A stretch of DNA of 64,000 nt, from assembly GCF_024343775.1 (NCBI RefSeq), contig NZ_RJUF01000173.1, positions 124,001 through 188,000 on the forward strand, written 5' to 3'. The position numbers and the translations under genes are program-made. The notes under the pieces were generated by a model that had not been told where the DNA came from, did not search any database, and was given only the letters and a program-made list of their open reading frames with translations. This document shows positions 16,992 through 25,913 of this stretch, piece after piece. Every line of letters begins with the position of its first letter. Within the stretch, counting starts at the first letter, position 1. Source of the stretch: Lacihabitans soyangensis. Lineage in GTDB: Bacteria > Bacteroidota > Bacteroidia > Cytophagales > Spirosomataceae.

Positions 16992-19793
16992 TCATTGATT
17001 CTTAATTTCTAAAGTGCCACCATTTAGATCAATAACGCCACCATTCATTTGGATGCTTTTTACTTCATTGCTCGTGTTGGATATAGTTACAGTATGACTT
17101 GCGTTTATTTTAGTGGTTTTGGTTGCTGTTGGCAAGAGTGTATTAGAAGGCGAAATCCAAGTGCTGCCGACATTCCAGTTTCCAGTGGTGATGGATTCTA
17201 AGATATTCGTATTTGGGTCAAAACGCCATAACTCGTAGCCATTTGAAGCAGAAAAAGCAATGAAATAGATGTAATTATTGAATGAAGTGATGGACAGAGG
17301 ATGCGAACTCCCAACACCTACATTAATATCATGAAGCATGGCTGTGCCAGTAGCTGTGCCATCGCTTACCCAAAGTTCTGTTCCATGTGTGCCATCATCG
17401 GCAGTGAAGTAGAGTTTACCATTGATATTCGTAAAGTTTTGGGGCATCGAACTACCATAAAGATTTATGTTTTTTACTAAAACCGTTCCAGCAATTGTAC
17501 CATCACTTTTCCAAAGTTCATAACCATTTACTCCATCGTTGAAGGTAAAAAAGAGCGTATTATTTACGTTTATTAAACCCAAATAATAAGTTACGTTTAT
17601 TTTCGTATCTAAGGCTTTTATGAGCGTGGTATTAGCAGCCGTTCCATCGGTTTTCCAAAGTCCATAATTTGTGCCGTCATTAGCAAGAAAATAAAGATTG
17701 TTGTTCAAGGCTACCAAATTTTGCGGGCTTGCATTGGCTGTGCCTACATTGATGTCTTTCACCATTGAAGTGCCTGCTGATGTACCGTCCGATTTCCAAA
17801 GTTCAATACCATTAGTAGCTGAAAAAGTTTTTTGGGCAAAAAAAATGAGGTTATTGGCAACAGCTAACTCAGGACTAATGCCTGAGGAAGAAGATGGAGT
17901 AGAAATTGATGTAACTGGTACCGTGCCAGCAACAGTTCCGTCAGTTCTGATAAGATTACCCGTTTGATTTTTGAAATACAGTGTAGAATTGTATACAATA
18001 TAATCTGCTGGTGTGTAGTTTATTAGCTTAAAAGTACCTGCCGATGTACCGTCGGTTCGCCATACCTCGTTTGATGCTGAGACACTTGTAGCTCTAAAAT
18101 AAAGTAAACCATTGAAAGTATAAAAGGTTGAGGGAGATGAACTACTTAGATTAGGAAAAATATCCATAAACCTATTCGTTCCAGCCGCTGTTCCATCTGT
18201 TTGCCACAATTCATAACCACTTGTCGCATCATTTGCACTGAAATATAGTTTATTGTTTAAACTTCCAAATTCTGTTCTGTTAAAGATAGCATCAATAGCT
18301 ACATTACTAACTTTTTGCGTATTTACGTTAGTTCCATCTGTTTTCCACAAGGCTGTCGAATTACTATCATCAATCGGAATTACAACGAGATTTGTGCTGT
18401 CGAGTTGAGCTATATTCGGAATAATATAACTGTAATTAAACGAACTCGGAACATTAGGTGCAAGTGCTTTCAGCAAAGTTGTATTTGTCAAAGTACCATC
18501 GGACCTCCAGAGGTGCATACCCGTCGTGCCGTCATTGGCAAAGAACAATACGTTCCCATTGGCTACGCCTAACAGATATTGGGTGTAAAGATTAAATGAA
18601 GACGTAGTTCCCGTATAAATATCTTTAACAAGATAAGTACCCATCGCAGTGCCATCAGTTCGCCATAATTCTACACCATTAGTAGCTGTAAGAGCTGTAA
18701 AATAAAAAACAGAATTGGCTGGTGGAATAACAAAACCATCAAGATTTGGAAAACTACTTACAGAACCGCTATTAATATCTTTCACCAAAACTGTTCCTGT
18801 AGTAGTGCCATCGCTTTTCCACAGTTCTGAGCCTGTTGTACCATCATCAGCTGCAAAATAGAGTGTATTATTCACATTTTTAAGTGTTGATACACTTCCA
18901 CCTGTGTTTTTTACTAAGGCCGGGGCGGTACTTCCATCTGTTTTATAGAGTTCCGCACCAAGGCAATAATACAATATGCCATTGCTCGTCTCAATATCGT
19001 CAATATTGGCACTGGCCGTAGCCAATAGGCTTGTACCAGCTACTGAACCGTTGCTTTTCCATAATTGACTTCCGATGTTAAAGAATAAATTTCCGTTGAA
19101 ATTTGTAGGATTAGTAAAAACATTACTATAACTGGCAGTTATACTGGCCAATGAAATTGTTCCGACCGAAGTTCCATCGCTTTTCCAGAGAATAAAAGGC
19201 TGATTAGCCACAGTTCTATCAATTGTGGTAAAATACAGCGTATTGTTTATTTCAATGAAGTTATAAACACTACTCACTCCAAAGGTTTTGATGACTGATG
19301 TACCCGCCACCGTGCCATCTGATTTCAGTACCCGACTTTGCCCGTTTACAAAATCAGCATAGTAAAGGTTATTTGAGCCAACAGTGCCTTCAATCGCAAA
19401 ACGATTTATATCTGTATGCAACTCAACTGTGCCAGCCGTTGTACCATCAGAGACAAACAAATGCCAATTTATCTTGAAAAATACTTTTGTAGCAGTAGCT
19501 CCCAAAAATTGAATAGTTCTATCTTGAATATTCGGAAAACTCTTTATTTCCTGTGTACCTGCTGCAGTACCATCTGATTTGTATAGAGAATAATAGCAAG
19601 TTGAGCAGTTTTTAGCAAAAAAATACACAAATCCTCCTATGGTAGCAGTGCCTTGTGCGTAATTACTACCACCAAATTCAATGCTATTGGGCGGAGTGGT
19701 AGCAGAGGTGGTTCTGAACTTTTTGACCAAATCAGGAACTTGGGCATTAACCAAGTGGCTCAAAATAATTATTACGTACATTATCTTTTTCAT
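16992..19793 (-). CDS. ELWxxDGT-repeat secreted protein with conserved C-terminal module
   Basis: The protein has 933 residues with a signal peptide ending LVNAQ. From about residue 60 to 860 it is a run of ELWKSDGT / ELWRTDGT repeats with the follow-on GTxLVKDI, the ELWxxDGT repeat family, which probably folds as beta-propellers. The last roughly 65 residues (ITTGNWNVGSTWISPSNT to DLNGGTLEIKNQ) repeat the C-terminal module of its two neighbours. The start codon overlaps the stop of the SBBP gene by four bases (ATGA), so translation is coupled. It is likely secreted or surface-attached; the ligand or partner is unknown. No standard type IX secretion C-terminal domain is seen. Confidence 0.9.
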   Translation of the reverse strand: MKKIMYVIIILSHLVNAQVPDLVKKFRTTSATTPPNSIEFGGSNYAQGTATIGGFVYFFAKNCSTCYYSLYKSDGTAAGTQEIKSFPNIQDRTIQFLGATATKVFFKINWHLFVSDGTTAGTVELHTDINRFAIEGTVGSNNLYYADFVNGQSRVLKSDGTVAGTSVIKTFGVSSVYNFIEINNTLYFTTIDRTVANQPFILWKSDGTSVGTISLASITASYSNVFTNPTNFNGNLFFNIGSQLWKSNGSVAGTSLLATASANIDDIETSNGILYYCLGAELYKTDGSTAPALVKNTGGSVSTLKNVNNTLYFAADDGTTGSELWKSDGTTTGTVLVKDINSGSVSSFPNLDGFVIPPANSVFYFTALTATNGVELWRTDGTAMGTYLVKDIYTGTTSSFNLYTQYLLGVANGNVLFFANDGTTGMHLWRSDGTLTNTTLLKALAPNVPSSFNYSYIIPNIAQLDSTNLVVIPIDDSNSTALWKTDGTNVNTQKVSNVAIDAIFNRTEFGSLNNKLYFSANDATSGYELWQTDGTAAGTNRFMDIFPNLSSSSPSTFYTFNGLLYFRATSVSASNEVWRTDGTSAGTFKLINYTPADYIVYNSTLYFKNQTGNLIRTDGTVAGTVPVTSISTPSSSSGISPELAVANNLIFFAQKTFSATNGIELWKSDGTSAGTSMVKDINVGTANASPQNLVALNNNLYFLANDGTNYGLWKTDGTAANTTLIKALDTKINVTYYLGLINVNNTLFFTFNDGVNGYELWKSDGTIAGTVLVKNINLYGSSMPQNFTNINGKLYFTADDGTHGTELWVSDGTATGTAMLHDINVGVGSSHPLSITSFNNYIYFIAFSASNGYELWRFDPNTNILESITTGNWNVGSTWISPSNTLLPTATKTTKINASHTVTISNTSNEVKSIQMNGGVIDLNGGTLEIKNQ

Positions 19794-22717
19794 TGATTCT
19801 TAATTTCTAAAGTGCCACCATTTAGATTAATGACGCCACCATTCATTTGGATGGTTTTTACTTCATTGCCAGTGTTAGGTATGCTTACTGTATGGACGTT
19901 TACTTTGGCCGTTTTAGTTGCAGTTGGTATGGTGTTGGAGTTCCAAGTGCCAGTAGCATTCCAATTACCAGAAGTTATGGTTTCGATAAGATTATTATTT
20001 TGACTGAGACTCAAAATAAAAACATCACTTGAACCTATGGATGTATAATTATTACCCAAGAAATTGGTGTTTTTTTCAAAAGAACCTGTAGTATAAATAT
20101 TTGCCGAAGCATCGGTTGAAATGCCATAAGAGTAGGTATTATTTCCAACTCCTCCAATTTGTTTTACTGAAGAAAACATGCCCGCATTGTCGTATTTGGC
20201 AATATAAACATCATTCAAACCTACGAGGTTGATGAGCGTGCCATCGAAATTGGTCGTGCCTAAAAACTCACCTGTAATGTATACGTTGCCTGTGGCATCA
20301 ATGGTATTGCTACGCCCACTGGTAAATTTCCCTGCCGAACCTGCCTGTTTTACCCACTGAGTGTTTCCCAAGTCGTCAAATTTGGCTATAAACATATCAG
20401 CAGTACCTATGGAGGATAAAGTTGTACCTCCAAAGTTGACCGTTCCGCCGAAATCTCCTGAAACATAACTATTGCCAGAACCATCAATGCAAATATCTGA
20501 ACCCACAACCTCTTGGGCTGCTACGCCTACTTGTTTTACCCATACCAAAGTGCCTGAAGTATTGTACTTTGCCACAAATAAATCAATTGTTCCCAAGGCG
20601 GTTAAAATTGTTCCACTGAAATTTGTAGCTCCTTTAAATCCACCTGTGACATAAGCATTTCCCGAAGCATCTACTGCTACACTACTGCCAAAATCTATCT
20701 TTGTTGGACTTCCTGCTTGCCTTACCCATTGAAGTGTTCCTGCCGAATTATATTTTGCTAAATACATATCAACCGTGCCTATAGAAGTGAGATTTGTTCC
20801 TCCAAAATTTACAGTTCCATTAAATGTACCTGTCAGAAATATATTACCCGAACCATCCACATTTAATCCTAAACCTCCAGCATAAGGGCTTGAGGTTGCT
20901 GGACTTATTTGTTTTGCCCATTGCAAAACTCCTGTATTATCAAACTTGACAAGAAAAACTTCAAGGGCTGTTGTAACAGCAGTTAATGTTGTTCCGCCAA
21001 AACTTAATGTGCCTGCATAAACACCTGTTATATAAGCATTTCCGGCAGCATCAGTTGAAATATCATATACATAATGATAAGAACCACCAGTAGTTTGAAT
21101 TGCCCATTGCAGATTTCCTGTAACATTGTACTTGGCAACAAAAATATCATCATTGCCAGTACTTGATGGCGAGAGAGTTATTCCGCCAAAATCTGTAATT
21201 CCTGCAAATTCACCTGTTACGAGGGTATTTCCTGCCGCATCTGCTACAATGGATTTACCCCTAGCATTTTTAAAATTGGCACCACCCCAATGCTTTACAT
21301 ATTGTAATACGTCAGCAGCATTATATTTTGTTAAATAGGCATCTTGGTTGCCAAAAGCAGTTTTGCTAGTACCACTAAAATTGACTGTTGTTTGAAAAGC
21401 ACCAGTTATATAAGTATTTCCCGAACCATCAATGGCTATACCATTGGCTTGGTTGGATTTTGCTGTCGAGCCGAATTGTTTTGCGGAAACAGTATTTCCT
21501 AAATTGTCGTATTTGGCAATAAAACTATCTTTTATGCCGATAGAAGTAAGTGCTATTCCACCAAAACTTGTTGTGCCTTGGAAAGTGCCTATGGCAAATA
21601 CATTATTGCCCGCGGCATCTATTTCAATGGCGTTACCTCTGCATTCATTACTACCCGTGGCAGTCATTTGTTTTGCCCATATAAACAAACCAGAGCCATC
21701 ATACTTTGCTAAAAAGCCATCAAAATCACTATTACAGGTGAGAATTGTTCCACTAAAACTGGTGGTTCCTCTAAAAAAACCTATGGCATAGATATTATCC
21801 AAAACATCTACTTTTATGTCAGTTCCTACTACATCAGTAGCATAAGGTGCACCATTTACATGGCTGACCTCACGTTCCCAGATAAATGTACCACCATTAC
21901 TATATTTGGCAATAAAAAACTTACCATCACTGTTGTTATATTCTCCAATATCAATTCCACCAATTACCAGTTCTACGACACCCGTTAATAAGCCAGTAAT
22001 AATTACATTGCCAGAATTATCTAATGTAATTGCATTACCCCGAATAGCATAAATAGACGAAGAATTACTGACAGAATGGGCGTGCCGCACCCAAGATAAA
22101 TTTCCTGTGCTGCTGTATTTAGCAACAAAAAAATCAAAGGAAAAAACGCAAGGCAACGTTGTACCGCCAAAATCAGTATTCCCGACAAAACTACCTGTTA
22201 TGTAAACATTGCCTGTGGCATCTGCTACTATACCATGTACAAAATTATTATGATAAACTCCTGAATTTGAGGCATCATTAGAGATAGATTTTACCCACTG
22301 CACCACGCCTGCTGAATTGTACTTGGCAAGATAAACTGCAGTGGTTAGATTGGTAGCCGTAACACTTACTCCACTAAAATTGGCTGTACCTGTGTAGGAT
22401 CCTGTAATGTTTATTGCACCGGTACCGTCAACATCAAAATCGTCTATGTAGGCAGGTACAGTTACAACAAGAGCCACCGTTCCGTTGGTGTCAAACTTAA
22501 AAATATAAAACCCAGAGGAATAACTAATGCCTTGTACGACTGTTGATTGCCCAAATTGCAATGCCACAAAGGTATTTCCTGCGGCGTCTACTTTGGTTCG
22601 TAGTCCTGTGTTATCATAGGCTCCATTGGTATAACCTCCAACCTGTTTTAGCCATTGGAGGTCTTGAGCAAATAGTGTTTTTGAAAGTAATATTAAAAAG
22701 CAAACTACCTTCTTCAT
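19790..22717 (-). CDS. SBBP-repeat beta-propeller secreted protein with conserved C-terminal module
   Basis: The protein has 975 residues with a signal peptide ending LFAQ. From about residue 20 to 890 it carries some fifteen or more SBBP-type repeats of the form GNxYITGxFxGTxxFGG, followed by DxFIAKYDxxGxxxWxKQ. The final roughly 62 residues (ITSGNWNATGTWNSNTIPT to NLNGGTLEIKNQ) are the C-terminal module shared with the two downstream proteins. The gene begins two bases after the stop of the solitary LytTR gene and overlaps the next gene by four bases, forming a tight operon: LytTR regulator, SBBP protein, ELWxxDGT protein. A surface or extracellular location is inferred. Confidence 0.9.
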   Translation of the reverse strand: MKKVVCFLILLSKTLFAQDLQWLKQVGGYTNGAYDNTGLRTKVDAAGNTFVALQFGQSTVVQGISYSSGFYIFKFDTNGTVALVVTVPAYIDDFDVDGTGAINITGSYTGTANFSGVSVTATNLTTAVYLAKYNSAGVVQWVKSISNDASNSGVYHNNFVHGIVADATGNVYITGSFVGNTDFGGTTLPCVFSFDFFVAKYSSTGNLSWVRHAHSVSNSSSIYAIRGNAITLDNSGNVIITGLLTGVVELVIGGIDIGEYNNSDGKFFIAKYSNGGTFIWEREVSHVNGAPYATDVVGTDIKVDVLDNIYAIGFFRGTTSFSGTILTCNSDFDGFLAKYDGSGLFIWAKQMTATGSNECRGNAIEIDAAGNNVFAIGTFQGTTSFGGIALTSIGIKDSFIAKYDNLGNTVSAKQFGSTAKSNQANGIAIDGSGNTYITGAFQTTVNFSGTSKTAFGNQDAYLTKYNAADVLQYVKHWGGANFKNARGKSIVADAAGNTLVTGEFAGITDFGGITLSPSSTGNDDIFVAKYNVTGNLQWAIQTTGGSYHYVYDISTDAAGNAYITGVYAGTLSFGGTTLTAVTTALEVFLVKFDNTGVLQWAKQISPATSSPYAGGLGLNVDGSGNIFLTGTFNGTVNFGGTNLTSIGTVDMYLAKYNSAGTLQWVRQAGSPTKIDFGSSVAVDASGNAYVTGGFKGATNFSGTILTALGTIDLFVAKYNTSGTLVWVKQVGVAAQEVVGSDICIDGSGNSYVSGDFGGTVNFGGTTLSSIGTADMFIAKFDDLGNTQWVKQAGSAGKFTSGRSNTIDATGNVYITGEFLGTTNFDGTLINLVGLNDVYIAKYDNAGMFSSVKQIGGVGNNTYSYGISTDASANIYTTGSFEKNTNFLGNNYTSIGSSDVFILSLSQNNNLIETITSGNWNATGTWNSNTIPTATKTAKVNVHTVSIPNTGNEVKTIQMNGGVINLNGGTLEIKNQ

Positions 22718-22719
22718 CT

Positions 22720-23049
22720 TTATACCTTATAATTCATTTCACCCATATTTTTCAACAACAGCTCTCTTCGCCTTCTTGAAACCAAGACTTTTCTATTGTT
22801 CTTAAGTGTAACCTCATTGCTTTCCAAGCTTTGCACAAAATTTAGGTTTACCATAAAGCCCTTGTGCGTTCTATAGATAAATCGGAATGGCGAGAAGCTT
22901 TTCTCCAGTTTTTTTAGAGTGGTGGCCACCATAACATACTGACCGTTACTCAAATGCAACCTGGTGTAGTTAATTTCGGCTTCAAACAAAATGACATCGC
23001 TCGGCACCACTTTCTTTCTTCCTCCTATGGGTATTTCTGGTATTCTCAT
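22720..23049 (-). CDS. Solitary LytTR-domain DNA-binding regulator
   Basis: The protein has 109 residues from the ATG at 23049; a TTG at 23097 would add 16 residues, but the ATG gives the better fit to the candidate -7 box at 23067-23074. It is essentially one LytTR domain: VILFEAEINYTRLHL, TLKKLEKSF, FIYRTHKGFMVNLNFV and KVLVSRRRRELL. There is no receiver domain, so its activity must be set by amount, by a partner or by an unseen signal. It leads the operon of large secreted proteins and is divergent from the histidine kinase at 23212. A palindrome in its own promoter recurs before the 13681-16872 gene, suggesting it controls both transcripts. Confidence 0.9.
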   Translation of the reverse strand: MRIPEIPIGGRKKVVPSDVILFEAEINYTRLHLSNGQYVMVATTLKKLEKSFSPFRFIYRTHKGFMVNLNFVQSLESNEVTLKNNRKVLVSRRRRELLLKNMGEMNYKV

Positions 23050-23066
23050 GGGAACTATAATTTTTA

Positions 23067-23074
23067 CAAATTTC
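23067..23074 (-). promoter_or_regulatory. Candidate -7 box for the solitary LytTR operon
   Basis: The minus strand reads GAAATTTG here, one mismatch from TAnnTTTG, 17 bases before the ATG at 23049. The operator edge at 23108 lies 34 bases upstream, the same spacing as at the second copy near 16.9 kb. Confidence 0.4.
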
Positions 23075-23107
23075 AAATTCTCCAATCTTCGAAACAATCG
23101 GGACTTC

Positions 23108-23146
23108 CCTGTATTTTTTTGTACTCGCTCTACAGGTAAACCTGTA
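23108..23146. promoter_or_regulatory. Candidate operator: palindrome plus outlying half-site (copy B)
   Basis: CCTGTA (23108-23113) is followed 16-17 bases later by the palindrome TACAGGTAAACCTGTA (23131-23146). The layout repeats that at 16951-16988. The site sits between the divergent LytTR gene and histidine kinase gene and could act on both. Confidence 0.55.
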
Positions 23147-23211
23147 TTTTATCCAAAAACTTTGCATTCGAATTGTTTTTGGCTTATTTCAAATGATTTT
23201 TAAAAAAAATA

Positions 23212-25182
23212 ATGCGGAAACTGCTTTTTGTTCTGTTTGTATTAATATCGTCAGCGGCCTTCGCTGCCCGACCTGTGATGGATAGCTTGGCCAATCAGGT
23301 GAAAATATGGACAAAAAGACCTGCATCCATTCACCGAGATACGATGTTGGTCACTGCCTGGTCGAAATACACCTACTATTCGATTTACTTCCACGAAAAA
23401 AACACCCCACAAAGACTTGATTCTTTAGAAAGTCTCACAAAAAAAATAAAGTGGAAGGTTGGAGAAGGGTTGCTTTTAATCAACAAATCGTTTCATGCCT
23501 CTTATTTTCAAAACGATTTTTCAAGAGGCTTGGAACTAGGTCTAAAAGCAAAAGATATTTTGGACAAAACCAAAAACTACGAAGCTATAGCCACAGTAAA
23601 AGTGAGAATAGCCTCCATAATGTTATGGAATATCCAAAATATTGCGATAAGTAAAAATGAGTTTTTGAACCGAGGAATGAAAATTTCGGAAGAAATATAT
23701 GCCCTTGGCCAAAATATAAATAATCATGAAATAAAATGTTTAGGGCTCATTTATCGAGCCAATTTTTTGAATACATCTGGAAAATACAACCTTGCTCTGA
23801 ATGATCTAAAAAAAGCTGAACAGATCATACAAGAAAACCGTGTTGAATATCTCACAAAAAATCTTGTTTTCGGCATGTTATCAACTACTTACAATGTATT
23901 GCTGGACAGAAAAAATGCTAACCATTACTCAGAAATAACACTTAACTTAGCTGAAAAACAGCAAGACTATTACAGTTTATTATCGATTTACAGGTTTAAA
24001 GCTGAGCATGAAGCTCTCAGACTAAACTTTACCAAGAGCCAGGAATATCTCGAAAAATCCTATGAATACTCCAAAAAATTTGGGGTCACCAAGTTCATTT
24101 CAATGGCAGAAGGCCTATTATATGGTTTTTATAAATTCAAAAATAATAAAGAGAAAGCACTAGAGTTTTTAGAAAAATATAAAGCACATGAGGATTCACT
24201 TGCTATCGAGAAAACCCAAAAAATATATGCTGATTATGATCTGGCTACGAAACAATCTCGAATCCACCAATTAGAAAATCAAAGATTAATAGATGAGAAG
24301 CAATCGCAAGAAAGAGAAATATCCTATCTGAAAATATTTAAGGCAAAAGAAGATTCTATTTTTGCTCAAAAAAATGAAAAGATTCAGTCTGATTACAACT
24401 TAGCCATCAAAGAGTCTAAAATAAAAGCACTTGAAAATGAGAACCTCATGACACAAGCCAATAAAAATCAGCTCATTCGGAACATTCTCATTTTAAGTTT
24501 AGCCGCCGGACTGGGATTTGCTCTTTATTTTTTCAGGAACAACAAAAAACTTCGAGCCAAAAACCGTGAAATAAAGGCTGCACTTTTAGAAGGACAAACC
24601 CTTGAACGAAAGCGTGTTGCACAAGAACTACACGATAACCTCTCAGCAAAAATTTCGGGAATACGTTGGAGATTGGAATCCATCCAACCAAGTTTTGAAA
24701 CCGAAAAACAAGGCCAAATTTACAACTCAACCATAAATGCACTGGCAGAGGTTTATACAGATGTAAGGCTCATTTCCCATAACTTATTGCCAGAGGAGCT
24801 CGAAACCAAAGGGCTAAAAACGGCCATAGAAAAGTTGGTAGATGAGTTAAACTCACTCGGAAAAACGCACTTTATATATAATGCATCAGAAACTTTGGGC
24901 CGATTTGAAAGTAAAATAGAATACGAAATCTTCAGTATTCTGCTCGAGGTTTCAAATAATATCCTCAAACATTCTCAAGCCACTGAGGCTCTGGTTTCTC
25001 TCGAAAAGATTCATAATAATTTGGTTGTAAAAATCACTGATAATGGAGTTGGATTACCCGAAAACTCCGAGAAAAAAGGTATGGGTATGCCTAATTTGAG
25101 ATCCAGAGTGGCGTCTTTAAAGGGGAAAATCGAATTCATTAACAAGGCAGGTCTCAGTGTTGAAATGGCAATACCAGTTTAA
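23212..25182 (+). CDS. TPR-containing sensor histidine kinase (HisKA_3 type)
   Basis: The protein has 656 residues with a signal peptide (FAARP). The periplasmic part (about 30-400) is alpha-helical and TPR-like, with a coiled stretch at about 330-410. One membrane segment lies at about 421-440 (LILSLAAGLGFALYFF). The cytoplasmic HisKA_3 dimer domain has VAQELHDNLSAKISGIRW, with His474 as the predicted phosphorylation site. The ATPase domain has NNILKHSQA, ITDNGVGLP and GMGMPNLRSRV. It faces the NarL-type regulator at 25190-25837 with a 7-base gap, the obvious partner. It is divergent from the solitary LytTR operon and shares its upstream region. Confidence 0.93.
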   Translation: MRKLLFVLFVLISSAAFAARPVMDSLANQVKIWTKRPASIHRDTMLVTAWSKYTYYSIYFHEKNTPQRLDSLESLTKKIKWKVGEGLLLINKSFHASYFQNDFSRGLELGLKAKDILDKTKNYEAIATVKVRIASIMLWNIQNIAISKNEFLNRGMKISEEIYALGQNINNHEIKCLGLIYRANFLNTSGKYNLALNDLKKAEQIIQENRVEYLTKNLVFGMLSTTYNVLLDRKNANHYSEITLNLAEKQQDYYSLLSIYRFKAEHEALRLNFTKSQEYLEKSYEYSKKFGVTKFISMAEGLLYGFYKFKNNKEKALEFLEKYKAHEDSLAIEKTQKIYADYDLATKQSRIHQLENQRLIDEKQSQEREISYLKIFKAKEDSIFAQKNEKIQSDYNLAIKESKIKALENENLMTQANKNQLIRNILILSLAAGLGFALYFFRNNKKLRAKNREIKAALLEGQTLERKRVAQELHDNLSAKISGIRWRLESIQPSFETEKQGQIYNSTINALAEVYTDVRLISHNLLPEELETKGLKTAIEKLVDELNSLGKTHFIYNASETLGRFESKIEYEIFSILLEVSNNILKHSQATEALVSLEKIHNNLVVKITDNGVGLPENSEKKGMGMPNLRSRVASLKGKIEFINKAGLSVEMAIPV

Positions 25183-25189
25183 GTCTACT

Positions 25190-25837
25190 TTAAATCAACC
25201 CATTTTTTATTGCGAATTTTACCAATCCCACCACATTTTTGATTCCCAATTTCTTCAAGATATTGTGTCGGTGAGTTTCTACGGTTGCAGGACTTAAAAA
25301 CAACTTTTCTGCTATGACATTGGTGGAATGTTCCTCCGCTATAAGTTTGATAATCTCTATTTCTCTTCCCGATAGATTAGCGAGGTCATCCTTTATAGTA
25401 TTACCCACCAGGTCAGACATTTTCTTATCCCGATTCAACAATTCAAATACCACTGATTCGCTATAATATTTCTGTCCTGAGGCAATAACTTTTAAGGCTT
25501 TTTCAAACTCTTCTTTACCTGCCTTTTTCATTACATATCCCGCTACACCTGCTTGAAAAGCCTCCTGAATAGTTTGAAAATCCTCTGAAACCGTTAACAA
25601 CAAAACTTTAACTTGAGGATATTTCTGACGAATTTGATAGGTAAGTTCAATGCCATTCATTTCAGGCATATTGTAGTCAGTCATCACAAGGTCAATTTCA
25701 GTATATAACTCCAAGGACCTCAACAAGTCTTTGGCGTTATTGTGCGTGGCAACTACCTCAAAATCAGGAATTGTGGACAATAATATCTCAATACTTTCTA
25801 GAATAAATTGATGGTCGTCGGCTATCAGAATTCTCAT
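25190..25837 (-). CDS. NarL/FixJ-type response regulator
   Basis: The protein has 215 residues. The receiver domain (1-120) has acidic residues ADD at 6-8, the phospho-acceptor Asp54 in VMTDYNMPEMNG, and Lys in VMKKAGKEEF. The C-terminal LuxR-type helix-turn-helix (about 150-213) has LSGREIEIIKLIAEEHSTN, then LFLSPATVETHRHNILKKLG. It converges on the histidine kinase gene 23212-25182, whose HisKA_3 type normally pairs with NarL-type regulators. Its targets are not known; the adjacent secreted-protein genes are the natural candidates. Confidence 0.95.
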   Translation of the reverse strand: MRILIADDHQFILESIEILLSTIPDFEVVATHNNAKDLLRSLELYTEIDLVMTDYNMPEMNGIELTYQIRQKYPQVKVLLLTVSEDFQTIQEAFQAGVAGYVMKKAGKEEFEKALKVIASGQKYYSESVVFELLNRDKKMSDLVGNTIKDDLANLSGREIEIIKLIAEEHSTNVIAEKLFLSPATVETHRHNILKKLGIKNVVGLVKFAIKNGLI

Positions 25838-25913
25838 AATGGGACTATAAATTCACCGCAATATAGTAAATTTATTTTAGCCTAAACTAAAACCACACTC
25901 CTTGGGCCAGCCA

